From: Polluticoccus soli | GTDB lineage: Bacteria; Bacteroidota; Bacteroidia; Chitinophagales; Chitinophagaceae | Reading direction: 5' to 3' | Assembly (NCBI RefSeq): GCF_029269745.1 | Contig: NZ_JARJHT010000002.1 | Span: 806,001 to 870,000 of the forward strand | Length of the DNA: 64,000 nt | Part shown: in pieces, positions 9,187 to 17,517 of the stretch | Layout: each line of letters begins with the position of its first letter | Numbering within the stretch: the first letter of the stretch is position 1 | Notes under the pieces: model-generated | What the model was told of the DNA's origin: nothing | Database searches by the model: none | What the model saw: only the letters and a program-made list of their open reading frames with translations | Program-made: the position numbers and the translations under genes

Positions 9187-9594
9187 ATGAACCGAGTTAT
9201 TATACTTTTTCTTGTCATTTTTATTTCCTCCTGCGACCGCCCGGAGTGCAAAAACACCAATCCCATTATCGCGCAGCAGCCTTTCCACACTACAGAGTAT
9301 AAGACAGAGCTTGCCAGTCTTATCAAAGAAAAAGGCGCAGAAAACCTGGATTACTGGCTGGCGTATTATTACCGGCAGGATGGTAAAGACTATGCCACAG
9401 TATATGTTCAGGGCGATGGTGTTTGCGCCATCATGCTGATGGATATAACGCATGGCCAAGGCTGGCAAAACTTCAAAAAAGCGCAGGGTGTGAGCTATAA
9501 TGGTGCGAGGTTAATTGATCTGCACTATCGCATTGAACAAAACGGGTTGCAAACCAATTTTGTGTTTGAGAAGATGAGGATGATACTGGATTAA
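9187..9594 (+). CDS. Small hypothetical lipoprotein
   Basis: A 135-residue predicted lipoprotein. The N-terminal hydrophobic stretch ends in FISSC (Cys16), an SPII lipobox. The mature sequence contains two aromatic patches (DYWLAYYYR, ITHGQGWQNF) and no known catalytic motif. It stands alone between the divergent secreted-protein operon and the convergent helicase. A hairpin terminator lies at its 3' end. Function unknown. Confidence 0.65.
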   Translation: MNRVIILFLVIFISSCDRPECKNTNPIIAQQPFHTTEYKTELASLIKEKGAENLDYWLAYYYRQDGKDYATVYVQGDGVCAIMLMDITHGQGWQNFKKAQGVSYNGARLIDLHYRIEQNGLQTNFVFEKMRMILD

Positions 9595-9627
9595 ACATCC
9601 CGTCCTTCAATCTGGACGGGTGTTTAA
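9591..9627. terminator. Bidirectional hairpin terminator
   Basis: An inverted repeat with arms TTAAACATCCCGTCC and GGACGGGTGTTTAA (one bulged T) and a short loop. It overlaps the lipoprotein stop and lies 5 bp from the convergent helicase stop, so it could serve both. The trailing T-run is weak. Confidence 0.55.
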
Positions 9628-9631
9628 TATC

Positions 9632-10861
9632 CTAATGTTTTTTATCGCCTTTGTGCTTGTGACCTTTCCATTGGCCTTTGTGATGACCTCCACCGCTTCT
9701 TTTCTTTCTTATCACCGGGTGATATTCCGGTCCGGCAGGTATACCTTCCGGGTTGGCCAGTTTGGTTACTTCCTGCGTGGTCAACATCTCAATCTGGGCA
9801 AACTTGCGCTGGTCTTTACCATTGATGAAAGTAATGGCTGTTCCTGTTGAAGCAGCTCTTGCCGTACGACCGATCCGGTGTACATAGTCTTCAGGATCTG
9901 GTGGCACATCGTAGTTCATCACCAGGTCTATACCTTCCACATCTATACCGCGAGAGAGCACATCGGTACCCACAATAACGGGCAGTTGCCTGCTTTTGAA
10001 CTCACGCAGGATATCTTCACGCTCAACTTGCTCCAGGTCGGAGTGGAATGCTTTTACATTCATGCCGCCGCGTTTCAACTCTTTGTGCAGCTTCTTCACA
10101 TGCTCTTTGGTAGAGGCGAAGATGATGATGCTGGAGTAATTACCGTGTTTCAGTATGTGCTTTACCAGATCAACCTTATGTTCATCGTTCACCAGGTAAG
10201 CCTGCTGCAAAATACCCTCAGCCGGTTTTGATATAGCGATGCTTACTTCTTCAGGTTCGTTCAAAATGGTCTTAGCCAGCGAGCGGATCTTTGGCGGCAT
10301 GGTGGCCGAGAACATCACCGTTTGCCTGTCTTTAGGCAGGTAACCTACGATCTTGATAATATCCTCAAAAAAGCCCATGTCCAGCATGCGGTCGGCTTCA
10401 TCCAACACCAGGTGCTTTACCCCATCGAGTTTTATGGCACCAGATGCAAGGTGAGCTATCAGCCTGCCGGGTGTGGCAATGAGTATATCTACACCTTGTT
10501 TCAGTGCGCGTTTTTGTTGTTCCCAGGTGTTGCCATCGCCGCCACCGTAAACAGGAATGGAGCTAATGCCAAGGTAGTAAGCAAGGCCTTCTACCTGCTG
10601 GTCTATCTGTTGTGCCAGCTCACGTGTGGGTGCCAATATTAGTGTGTTTACAGCACCTTGTTCGGTATGCAGAATTTTATCGAGCAGCGGCAGAACATAA
10701 GCCGCTGTTTTACCTGTACCCGTCTGGGCGCAGGCAATCAGGTCTTTATTATCTAATATGATGGGAATGGCTTGTTGTTGTATAGGAGTAGGTGTTTTGT
10801 AACCCATCGTATCCAGCCCGTCCATCAGGTCGGGGTCGAGATCAAAATCGTCGAAAGTCAA
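9632..10861 (-). CDS. DEAD-box ATP-dependent RNA helicase (RhlE type)
   Basis: Cytoplasmic RNA helicase that unwinds RNA duplexes using ATP, typically in ribosome assembly, RNA turnover or cold adaptation. All core motifs are visible: the Q motif GYKTPTPIQ, motif I AQTGTGKT, PTRELAQQ, DEAD, SAT, and HRIGRTAR. The C-terminal tail is basic and Gly/His/Lys-rich, as in RhlE proteins. The start is placed at a TTG (LTFDDFDLDP), where the RhlE family normally begins. An in-frame ATG at 11035 would add 58 unrelated residues and overlap the divergent acyltransferase. The resulting 409 aa is normal. The family is certain; the paralog name is not. Confidence 0.9.
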   Translation of the reverse strand: MTFDDFDLDPDLMDGLDTMGYKTPTPIQQQAIPIILDNKDLIACAQTGTGKTAAYVLPLLDKILHTEQGAVNTLILAPTRELAQQIDQQVEGLAYYLGISSIPVYGGGDGNTWEQQKRALKQGVDILIATPGRLIAHLASGAIKLDGVKHLVLDEADRMLDMGFFEDIIKIVGYLPKDRQTVMFSATMPPKIRSLAKTILNEPEEVSIAISKPAEGILQQAYLVNDEHKVDLVKHILKHGNYSSIIIFASTKEHVKKLHKELKRGGMNVKAFHSDLEQVEREDILREFKSRQLPVIVGTDVLSRGIDVEGIDLVMNYDVPPDPEDYVHRIGRTARAASTGTAITFINGKDQRKFAQIEMLTTQEVTKLANPEGIPAGPEYHPVIRKKRSGGGHHKGQWKGHKHKGDKKH

Positions 10862-11001
10862 CTGTGTTGTGTGTTTGAGCGTTGAAATTAAGAAATAAAC
10901 AGCAGCAACTGTTAAATAAGCATAGAATGAGGGGTTTATGCCCCTTAAATGCAGAACAAGTGCCTCGCAAGCGCTATCTTTACCCGTTTTAAATCTTCCC
11001 G

Positions 11002-11901
11002 GTGCAGGCCTTAGTATATTACCTTGTTTTACCATTTATCTACCTGGTATCGCTGCTGCCATTTGGCGCATTGTATGCGGTGTCGGATTTCATGTACGTT
11101 GTGCTGTACAAACTGCTTGGCTACCGTAAAGGAGTTGTACTGACCAACCTTCGTAAGTCATTCCCTGAAAAATCAGAAAAGGAAATAGAGCAAATAGCCA
11201 GCAACTATTACAAATACCTCTGCGACCTGTTCCTGGAGACCTTTAAGACGCTTACGGTAAGCAGGAAAACCATGCTCAAGCATTGCTATTTCAGTCCGCA
11301 GGCGTTGAAAGTGTTCGATGACCTGGCAGCAGAAAACAAGAGTGTAGTGCTGGTAATGGGGCACTTCGGCAACTGGGAATGGGCGGGCAACACGTTCAGC
11401 ATGCAGTGCAAACACCAGCTTTATGTGATCTACCACCCTATTCGCAATAAGTATTTTGACTGGCTGATGTACCGTATGCGCACACGTTTCGGTACTAAAC
11501 TGATCGCAATGAAAGACACCTTCAGGGAGATGCTGGCGAACCGCGAAGAACTGAACGCTACTGCTTTTATTGCCGACCAAACGCCGGCACCTGAAAATGC
11601 CTATTGGACGGAGTTTCTGAACCAGGATACACCCGTGTTTAAAGGTACAGAACTGATCGCCCGCAAAGTAAACTATACGATAGTATATGCGAAAGTGAAG
11701 CGTGTAAAAAGAGGCTACTACGAGATATTTGCCGAAGTACTGCACGACAACCCGAAGAGCACCACCGATGGCGAAATATCGGAATTGCACACGAAGAAAC
11801 TGGAGCAGGATATTATTGAGCAACCGGAGATATGGCTGTGGTCGCACAGGCGCTGGAAACATAAACGCCCTACACCAGTAAAAGAGAAAGCTATAGCATG
11901 A
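11002..11901 (+). CDS. Lysophospholipid/lipid A-type acyltransferase (LpxL/HtrB family)
   Basis: Inner-membrane acyltransferase of the LpxL/HtrB superfamily, which adds a secondary acyl chain to lipid A or a related lipid. The catalytic HX4(D/E) motif is seen as GHFGNWEW (His121, Glu126). The N-terminus is a hydrophobic anchor (residues 1-38). The length of 299 aa is normal. The gene starts with GTG, since no upstream in-frame ATG exists. It overlaps the following desaturase by 4 bp (ATGA), so the two are translationally coupled and probably act on related membrane lipids. The exact acceptor, lipid A or an ornithine/flavolipin-type lipid, cannot be told from sequence. Confidence 0.88.
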   Translation: MQALVYYLVLPFIYLVSLLPFGALYAVSDFMYVVLYKLLGYRKGVVLTNLRKSFPEKSEKEIEQIASNYYKYLCDLFLETFKTLTVSRKTMLKHCYFSPQALKVFDDLAAENKSVVLVMGHFGNWEWAGNTFSMQCKHQLYVIYHPIRNKYFDWLMYRMRTRFGTKLIAMKDTFREMLANREELNATAFIADQTPAPENAYWTEFLNQDTPVFKGTELIARKVNYTIVYAKVKRVKRGYYEIFAEVLHDNPKSTTDGEISELHTKKLEQDIIEQPEIWLWSHRRWKHKRPTPVKEKAIA

Positions 11902-12866
11902 CCGGAAGAGAACTAATACTGGCTACTAAACCCTTTGCAAAAGAGATACGCAGCAAAAGCTGGTTGTACCTGTTGTCAACACTGGTTTTACTAATTGTTG
12001 CAACAGCAGGCACCCTGCTCGTGCCCCATCCTGCGTTGAAACTGATCAGCAGTGTCTTTATGGCTTTGCTCATGTTACGCATGTTCGTTATTTACCACGA
12101 TCATCAGCATCATTCTATCCTCTACATGTCGGTGATAGCAGATGTAATTATGAGCATATTCGGGGTCTTAATATTAGCGCCTACCAGCATCTGGAAACGC
12201 TCGCACGATTATCATCACAATCACAATTCAAAACTATTCAGCGCCAGCATCGGCTCTTACCCGATAGCCACTAAGGATAAATTTCGTTCAATGACCCGGG
12301 GCGAGCAACGCACCTACCTGTTTGTACGGCATCCGCTAACCATCCTGTTCGGCTATTTTACCATGTTCATTTATGGTATGTGCATCATGTCGTTCACCAG
12401 TGCACCTAAAAAACACTGGGACTCGTTAGTGGCGCTTCTTGTGCATGGTGCTATCATATGGGCATTGCAACACTATATCGGCTGGCAGGCTGTGATTTTT
12501 ACTGTATTCATTCCACATTTCATATCATCGGCTATAGGCGCCTACTTGTTTTATGCCCAGCATAATTTCCCGGGAACCTCATTTAGCTGCAAGGAAGACT
12601 GGAAATACGAGGTAGCAGCCCTGGAATCTTCAAGCCATATGCTGATGAACCCCTTCATGCGCTTTATGACGGCTAATATCGGGTATCACCATATACACCA
12701 TCTTAACTCGCGCATACCTTTCTACCGCCTGCCGGAAGTCTATCATGCCATACCGGCACTACAAAACGCCAAGACCACATCGCTGAAGCCAATGGAGATC
12801 GCCGCCTGCTTCAAATTGAAGGTATGGAACCCCGAATTGAATAAAATGACGGGGATAGAACAATAA
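11898..12866 (+). CDS. Membrane fatty acid desaturase
   Basis: A 322-residue integral-membrane desaturase or hydroxylase-type enzyme. It has the three His clusters expected for a di-iron site: HDHQHH near residue 70, HDYHHNH near 102, and YHHIHH near 264. Hydrophobic spans lie between them. The start overlaps the acyltransferase stop (ATGA). The enzyme would insert a double bond into, or hydroxylate, an acyl chain. The coupling suggests it adjusts acyl chains in the same lipid remodelling step. Which substrate (acyl lipid or acyl carrier) is not visible. Confidence 0.85.
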   Translation: MTGRELILATKPFAKEIRSKSWLYLLSTLVLLIVATAGTLLVPHPALKLISSVFMALLMLRMFVIYHDHQHHSILYMSVIADVIMSIFGVLILAPTSIWKRSHDYHHNHNSKLFSASIGSYPIATKDKFRSMTRGEQRTYLFVRHPLTILFGYFTMFIYGMCIMSFTSAPKKHWDSLVALLVHGAIIWALQHYIGWQAVIFTVFIPHFISSAIGAYLFYAQHNFPGTSFSCKEDWKYEVAALESSSHMLMNPFMRFMTANIGYHHIHHLNSRIPFYRLPEVYHAIPALQNAKTTSLKPMEIAACFKLKVWNPELNKMTGIEQ

Positions 12867-12953
12867 TTTAACATAACGACCTAATATTATTGCGCTTTGT
12901 ACGAGAAATACCCGTACCTTCGGACTCTATTATTTTTTTTTCAATTTTTTACA

Positions 12954-13145
12954 ATGCAAGAAGGTACAGTAAAATTCTTCAATGAGACCAAAGGTTTTGG
13001 ATTTATTAAACCGGCTGATGGCTCGGCTGATGTCTTTGTTCACGTTTCTGGTCTGATCGACGAGATCCGCGAAAACGACAAAGTAAGGTATGAAGTGCAA
13101 AATGGTAAGAAAGGTTTGAACGCCGTACGAGTACAGGTTATCTAA
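12954..13145 (+). CDS. Cold-shock domain protein
   Basis: A 63-residue single OB-fold RNA/ssDNA-binding protein that acts as an RNA chaperone. The RNP motifs are visible: KGFGFI and DVFVHV. The ATG at 12954 (MQEGTVKFF) is the family start; the longer frame from 12897 is not. A T-rich tract and AT-rich leader precede the ATG, as is common for cold-shock genes. A strong hairpin terminator follows at 13172. A second paralog is encoded at 50139-50345. Confidence 0.95.
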   Translation: MQEGTVKFFNETKGFGFIKPADGSADVFVHVSGLIDEIRENDKVRYEVQNGKKGLNAVRVQVI

Positions 13146-13171
13146 TCTTAGTCATATACTTTAGTATCAGT

Positions 13172-13200
13172 GAAACATGCTCCCCGGAGCATGTTTTTTT
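13172..13200 (+). terminator. Rho-independent terminator after cold-shock gene
   Basis: Arms AACATGCTCC and GGAGCATGTT around a CC loop, followed by a run of T residues. It ends the cold-shock transcript 27 bp past the stop. Confidence 0.85.
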
Positions 13201-13244
13201 TATGCCCTGAGCCCTGTGTTTTCCGTAAATTTACTGGTTAGTTT

Positions 13245-14456
13245 ATGTCACGTTCATACACCGATCTTCCGCTGCACTATGGCCAGGTTCCTGCCTGGTT
13301 ATACAACCGCATGAGTGCGCTGGGCGTGGCTATTGTGGAAGCCATTATCATGGATTATGGCAAGAGTGCATTGCTGCAACGTATGAGCGATCCTTTCTGG
13401 TTCCAGTCGCTGGGCTGCGTGCTGGGCATGGACTGGCATTCATCGGGAATTACCACGTCGGTAATGGGAGCGCTAAAGCGATCTGTCAATAAGCGTTCAC
13501 AAGAACTGGGCATTTACATATGCGGAGGAAAAGGCAGGTTTTCGAGAGAAACACCGGCTGAATTGATGAAGATAGCCGAGGCAACCGGACTAAACGGCGA
13601 CCTGCTGGTAAGAAGCAGCAAGCTTTCGGCCAAAGTTGACAATACGGCTATACAGGACGGCTTTCAGCTATACCTGCATTCTTTCATCCTGAGCGACGAG
13701 GGCGAATGGGCAGTGGTGCAGCAAGGCATGAATGATGCTACCGGCACAGCCCGACGGTACCATTGGCACTCCCCCGCCATTCAATCGTTTGTTGAGGAAC
13801 CTCATAGTTTTATTTATGGTCCCAACCAGGGTTTGATCTTAAACATTACAGACAAGCAGGCTGATGTTACACGTAGCAGTGTTTTGCAACTGGCGAAAGA
13901 AGACCCTTCACACCTACTACCCGAAATAAAAAAGTTGGTTATGCCCGGCCATCACGATGTGCGTGCAGAAGACATAGACCTTAAACGGCTTGGTAGCGTG
14001 TTGGCGGTAGCCCATGAAAGAGAACTGCTGGATATGGAATCGCTACTTCTGTTAGAAGGCCTGGGACCTCGTACGCTGCAATCATTGGTATTGGTAAGTG
14101 AAGTGATACACGGTACTCCATCTCGCTTTAAAGATCCGGCCAGGTTCTCATTCGCACACGGCGGCAAGGATGGGCATCCCTTTCCTGTTCCCACCAAAGT
14201 GTATGACGAGACAATACAAACACTAGAGCATGCGGTAAACCGCGCGAAGCTAGGCAACGCTGATAAAAATGAAGCGATAAAGAATCTACACAAAGCTGCA
14301 CAGCGGTTGGAGAAAGACTTTCAGCCTAATAACAATTTTGAACAGCTGATAGAACACGAACGCAATAAGTCGTGGAAGTACGGAGGCCGAACCGTATTTG
14401 GAAAAGCAAAGCCACCAAAGGAGAAACCAAAGGGTGTGCAACTTAGATTGTTCTAA
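13245..14456 (+). CDS. DUF763 domain protein
   Basis: A 403-residue soluble protein of the DUF763 family, recognised from its N-terminal block (LPLHYGQVPAWLYNRM, then FWFQSLGCVLGMDWHSSGIT) and length. No membrane segment or signal is present. The middle contains LLLLEGLGPRTLQSL, which looks like a helix-hairpin-helix nucleic-acid-binding element, and the C-terminus is basic. The family occurs in both archaea and bacteria, and its function was unknown to me. It is preceded by a terminator and stands alone, so neighbours give no clue. A DNA-related role is inference from the HhH-like element. Confidence 0.85.
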   Translation: MSRSYTDLPLHYGQVPAWLYNRMSALGVAIVEAIIMDYGKSALLQRMSDPFWFQSLGCVLGMDWHSSGITTSVMGALKRSVNKRSQELGIYICGGKGRFSRETPAELMKIAEATGLNGDLLVRSSKLSAKVDNTAIQDGFQLYLHSFILSDEGEWAVVQQGMNDATGTARRYHWHSPAIQSFVEEPHSFIYGPNQGLILNITDKQADVTRSSVLQLAKEDPSHLLPEIKKLVMPGHHDVRAEDIDLKRLGSVLAVAHERELLDMESLLLLEGLGPRTLQSLVLVSEVIHGTPSRFKDPARFSFAHGGKDGHPFPVPTKVYDETIQTLEHAVNRAKLGNADKNEAIKNLHKAAQRLEKDFQPNNNFEQLIEHERNKSWKYGGRTVFGKAKPPKEKPKGVQLRLF

Positions 14457-14514
14457 GCTTGCATATGAAAATATATCGTAGTAGCTTAGCCGCCATAACT
14501 ACAAAATATCCCAT

Positions 14515-15252
14515 ATGAGAAAAGCCTATCTTCTAATTGCTGCTGCATGCGTCACTTTCGTTGCATGTGAAAGGAAGACTACTGACAACACAACTGTAAC
14601 TTTGCCTGTTGGTTACGTCCTGAACAACGTGAGCGACATCACCGTTGAGCGCGACAGCGTCGCAACTGTCACTATCATGGTAGATCAAGCCAAAGGTCGT
14701 GTACAGGAAAACGTAAATATTTCAATCACCGGCTTACCCAATACAGTTACCGCCAAAATAACTCCGGAAAACGGTACGCCAACCTTTGAATCGATGATCA
14801 CTTTCAAAGCTTCAGATGCAGCGGTACCAGGTACCTACCCGATCAAGATCGTTGCTAAGAGCGAAAGTGGTTCAAGGGAATATAATGTAAACCTGATCGT
14901 TGCACCGATCTCTGAATGTGCTTCTAAACTGGTTGGCGATTTCCTGGCTACAGACCAGTGCGACACTAACGCTGCCACGTCAGATTATTCTGTTACTGTT
15001 TCGCCTGTAACCGGCAAACCAAACAGGATCATGATGAGCGGTTTCCTGAGCGGCACTATCGGTTCTACATCAGGCTTCTTTGCTAACCTGGATTGCAACA
15101 ACAAAACGCTGACACTTCCTAAACAGAGCATCATGTTCTACCAGGTAAGCGGTACTGGTTCATACACTAAAGACACCATCAAGGTTAACTATACCGTGAT
15201 GAGCTCGTTCGATACTGTAGTATGTACTACTATATTGTCTCGTGAGCCATAG
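14515..15252 (+). CDS. Lipoprotein with Ig-like repeat region
   Basis: A 245-residue predicted lipoprotein with lipobox FVAC (Cys18). Residues about 30-135 form a beta-sandwich-like segment (SITGLPNTVTAKITP, YPIKIVAKSES) resembling bacterial Ig-like folds on surface proteins. The C-terminal part is beta-rich with Cys residues at ECASK, DQCD and DCNN that may form disulfides. It ends at a strong bidirectional terminator shared with the convergent T9SS gene. I do not recognise a named family; the Ig-like call is by pattern. Envelope localisation is likely. Confidence 0.7.
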   Translation: MRKAYLLIAAACVTFVACERKTTDNTTVTLPVGYVLNNVSDITVERDSVATVTIMVDQAKGRVQENVNISITGLPNTVTAKITPENGTPTFESMITFKASDAAVPGTYPIKIVAKSESGSREYNVNLIVAPISECASKLVGDFLATDQCDTNAATSDYSVTVSPVTGKPNRIMMSGFLSGTIGSTSGFFANLDCNNKTLTLPKQSIMFYQVSGTGSYTKDTIKVNYTVMSSFDTVVCTTILSREP

Positions 15253-15272
15253 TAGATCTCGATAAACTTATC

Positions 15273-15314
15273 ATAAACAATAAAGCCACCCGTTCGGGTG
15301 GCTTTATTGTTTAT
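15273..15314. terminator. Bidirectional terminator
   Basis: A long near-perfect hairpin with AATAAAGCCACCC and GGGTGGCTTTATT arms around a GTTC loop, flanked by A/T on both sides. It lies between the convergent lipoprotein and the T9SS fragment and works in both directions. Confidence 0.9.
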
Positions 15315-15331
15315 ACAGTTATGATAGCAGG

Positions 15332-15679
15332 TTATTGTTTGATCCACTTCAGCTGTTGTGTTGCAGGTTCACTGCCGTTAGCAACAGTTACCATATACAT
15401 GCCGGGCGCAACAACTGATGGCAACTCTATGCTGCTCTCGCCCGCTTCGCGGCGGTCGCTGTGTTTCCATACCAGCTTGCCAGCTATGTCAGTTACACGG
15501 ACATCAACTGTTGTTGCTCCAGGCAACACTACGCGCAGTTGGGCTGTATTGTGAGATGGATTAGGGATGATACTGGCAAAAAGGCCATCGTTCACCAGGT
15601 CATTCACGTGCGTTGGGATGGTGGCACTCGCATCCTGTTCATCGAAAGCAGTTATCTCCACACCATCTTTGTCGATCAC
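15332..15679 (-). pseudogene. Out-of-frame T9SS type A sorting-domain fragment
   Basis: This 115-residue frame has no signal peptide. It carries the end of a surface protein: VIDKDGVEITAFDE, then a Pro-rich linker, then a C-terminal T9SS type A sorting domain (SIIPNPSHNTAQL, then GKLVWKH, ending LKWIKQ). Its GTG start overlaps the upstream stop as GTGA, in the -1 frame relative to 15676-17274. A T9SS cargo needs the Sec signal and this domain on one chain, so the piece is most likely the severed end of the upstream gene. Alternatives are programmed -1 slippage at the CAAAAG sequence before the stop, or a sequencing error. Confidence 0.75.
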
Positions 15680-17274
15680 TTTTGTGCTGCAGAATTCATC
15701 GTGACACCATTGACGGTAATGCGTGTTGCAAGGCCATAGATACTGGTCATTGGGGTGATTGCATCGCCCAGTTTAATTGGGATTGCTACTGTCGAGCCGG
15801 GTGTCAGTATGATACCAGTTAGATCAAGGTACAGTGGTGGCGCACCAGTTGTTTTGTTGTGGTATTCACCTTTAGGGTGCGACAGACCGTAGTTGGCCGT
15901 AACAGCACCTAGATCTGCAGAAGCCACAGTGCCGTTACCGTCGCAGTCTGCGTGTTTCATGTTTACGTTGTTTGTAACAAATACGTTGGCCCAAGGCATA
16001 CAAAACTGTGGCACCCACGAAGTGGAAGGACTTGTGCGCGACGCCCCTGTTTTACCCATCGCGATCGCGATAGCCAGCGGGTCGTACATATTTACGGTAA
16101 AGTCGCCATTGGCATCACCAGGCCACACACTATCTGACGCGCATTGCTGCGTACGCACAATAAACACGTAATTCATTACTGATTTCGGACAAGCATTGTC
16201 CGTAGCACTGATGTTGACAAAGAAGTATGGAAGCGTTGCAGGATTGAGCGATGCAGGCGTTGTCCAGCTGAGATTTACCGAACCGACACCGGGGCCAGAT
16301 GTATAAGTCTTGGCAAAGCTCCAGCCAGACATCGTAGGCGTGGTTGCATTTATAGTGAGTGAGTCACCACCAGCATCAGTAAAATTGAGCGTGACGCTAT
16401 TAATCTGCCCAGGACACGTATAAATCGTCATATTTGCAGGTGGTGTTGGAACCGTAATAGGGTTAGGCGGGTTAACAATAAAGTAGCTGAAGTCTTTGAC
16501 ATGTGAAGCTATCAACACGTTGTTCCTATACTCTTTGACCCTCAACGCCATGGCATAAGTGCCGACAAGGCTTGTCTGCATAGTGAGCATTTTTGTAGCA
16601 TTATTTACTGTGCAAACACTACTTGGACCAAATGGATTAGCGGGTGTACACATCGGACCATTCCATGCTAAGGTTTGTACAGCGGAGTGCAAAGGTGTGA
16701 TCAGTTCGTATACAAGACTGTCACCGTCAGCATCGGCACCCTGCAATGGCACATTCAATGCAGTGCTGGCTTTGCCTATGTAAGAAATATGACCCGACAC
16801 AATGGGGTTTGAGTTGATGGCAGCCGAGTTATCGAGCTTTGCTTCAACATACAAGTTAGCGCTCGTAGAGTTTGTAAAATTATTTAGCGGCATCCTGCTT
16901 GAGACTGTGTAGCTAATTACCCAGTCGTTAGCTTGGGCCAGCGTAACGCTGCCAGTATAGACGGTCGTTTTAAAGCCCATTATCAAAGCCGAAGGGTTTT
17001 GACAGGTAGTAGGAGCAGTCGGACATGCTGGCGTCGTGGTTTGCGAAGCCTGGGTCAAAGTGAGATTCGTATTGGTGCTGGTGGAAAGCGACAGGATATT
17101 TACCGCTTGTATAGACGGCACACCAGCTCCGGCGCAATCAGAATTCACGGAAAGATAAATGGTGTAATTGGTGCCATTAAACTCGTATCGCAGATCTGCG
17201 CCGATGACGTGGCTGGCAAAGCCACGGAACGTTAGTAGCAAAAGGGCCACGAAGACAAGCAAGGTTTTGTTCAT
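15676..17274 (-). CDS. Secreted repeat protein, probable T9SS cargo body (C-terminus frameshifted away)
   Basis: A 532-residue exported protein with a signal peptide (MNKTLLVFVALLLL to GFAS). The N-terminal region (SHVIGADLRYEF) is the start typical of large Bacteroidota surface/gliding-associated proteins. Ig-like beta-rich segments follow. Then come two dockerin-like calcium loops (PGDANGDFTVNMYD and DCDGNGTVASADL), and finally the beginning of a cohesin-like domain that stops abruptly at AAQK. The sorting domain needed for type IX export lies in the next frame at 15332. The joined product would be about 645 aa. As it stands the protein should reach the periplasm but not the surface. A candidate -7 box lies upstream at 17454-17460 on this strand. 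Confidence 0.75.
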   Translation of the reverse strand: MNKTLLVFVALLLLTFRGFASHVIGADLRYEFNGTNYTIYLSVNSDCAGAGVPSIQAVNILSLSTSTNTNLTLTQASQTTTPACPTAPTTCQNPSALIMGFKTTVYTGSVTLAQANDWVISYTVSSRMPLNNFTNSTSANLYVEAKLDNSAAINSNPIVSGHISYIGKASTALNVPLQGADADGDSLVYELITPLHSAVQTLAWNGPMCTPANPFGPSSVCTVNNATKMLTMQTSLVGTYAMALRVKEYRNNVLIASHVKDFSYFIVNPPNPITVPTPPANMTIYTCPGQINSVTLNFTDAGGDSLTINATTPTMSGWSFAKTYTSGPGVGSVNLSWTTPASLNPATLPYFFVNISATDNACPKSVMNYVFIVRTQQCASDSVWPGDANGDFTVNMYDPLAIAIAMGKTGASRTSPSTSWVPQFCMPWANVFVTNNVNMKHADCDGNGTVASADLGAVTANYGLSHPKGEYHNKTTGAPPLYLDLTGIILTPGSTVAIPIKLGDAITPMTSIYGLATRITVNGVTMNSAAQK

Positions 17275-17453
17275 AGGAGATCAGTTTTGGTGTTTAGATG
17301 ATAGAGCGGTTTTTTATATAAATGGTTGGGTTTGTCAAATAAATTTTATTAACAATAAGTTGTAAAACACTGGGCTTTTGTCACTGAGCGGTAAAGAAGT
17401 AGATCGCAGCCTAACCGACAATGCGTTTCTAACGTCTTTATTTACAGGCAAGG

Positions 17454-17460
17454 CAAAGTA
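17454..17460 (-). promoter_or_regulatory. Candidate -7 box for T9SS gene
   Basis: On the minus strand the sequence reads TACTTTGCC, within a TATACTTTGC context that resembles the Bacteroidota -7 element TAnnTTTG with one extra base. It is about 180 bp upstream of the T9SS start, implying a long leader. Weak evidence. Confidence 0.25.
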
Positions 17461-17469
17461 TAGGTACGA

Positions 17470-17503
17470 GGCCTTTCTGCGAAAGCAGGAAGGCTTTTTC
17501 TTT
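17470..17503 (+). terminator. Orphan hairpin with T-run upstream of glutathione peroxidase
   Basis: Arms GCCTTTCTGC and GCAGGAAGGC pair fully around a GAAA tetraloop, followed by TTTTTCTTT. Outer GGTAC/GTACC arms flank the whole element. It lies 15 bp before the glutathione peroxidase ATG, with no plus-strand gene ending upstream. It is either the end of a small RNA, a leader attenuator, or a protective structure. Confidence 0.6.
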
Positions 17504-17517
17504 GTACCTTCCGCGCT

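Noticed and set aside
11173-11862. Minus-strand 229-codon frame
   Set aside because: Shadow of the acyltransferase gene.
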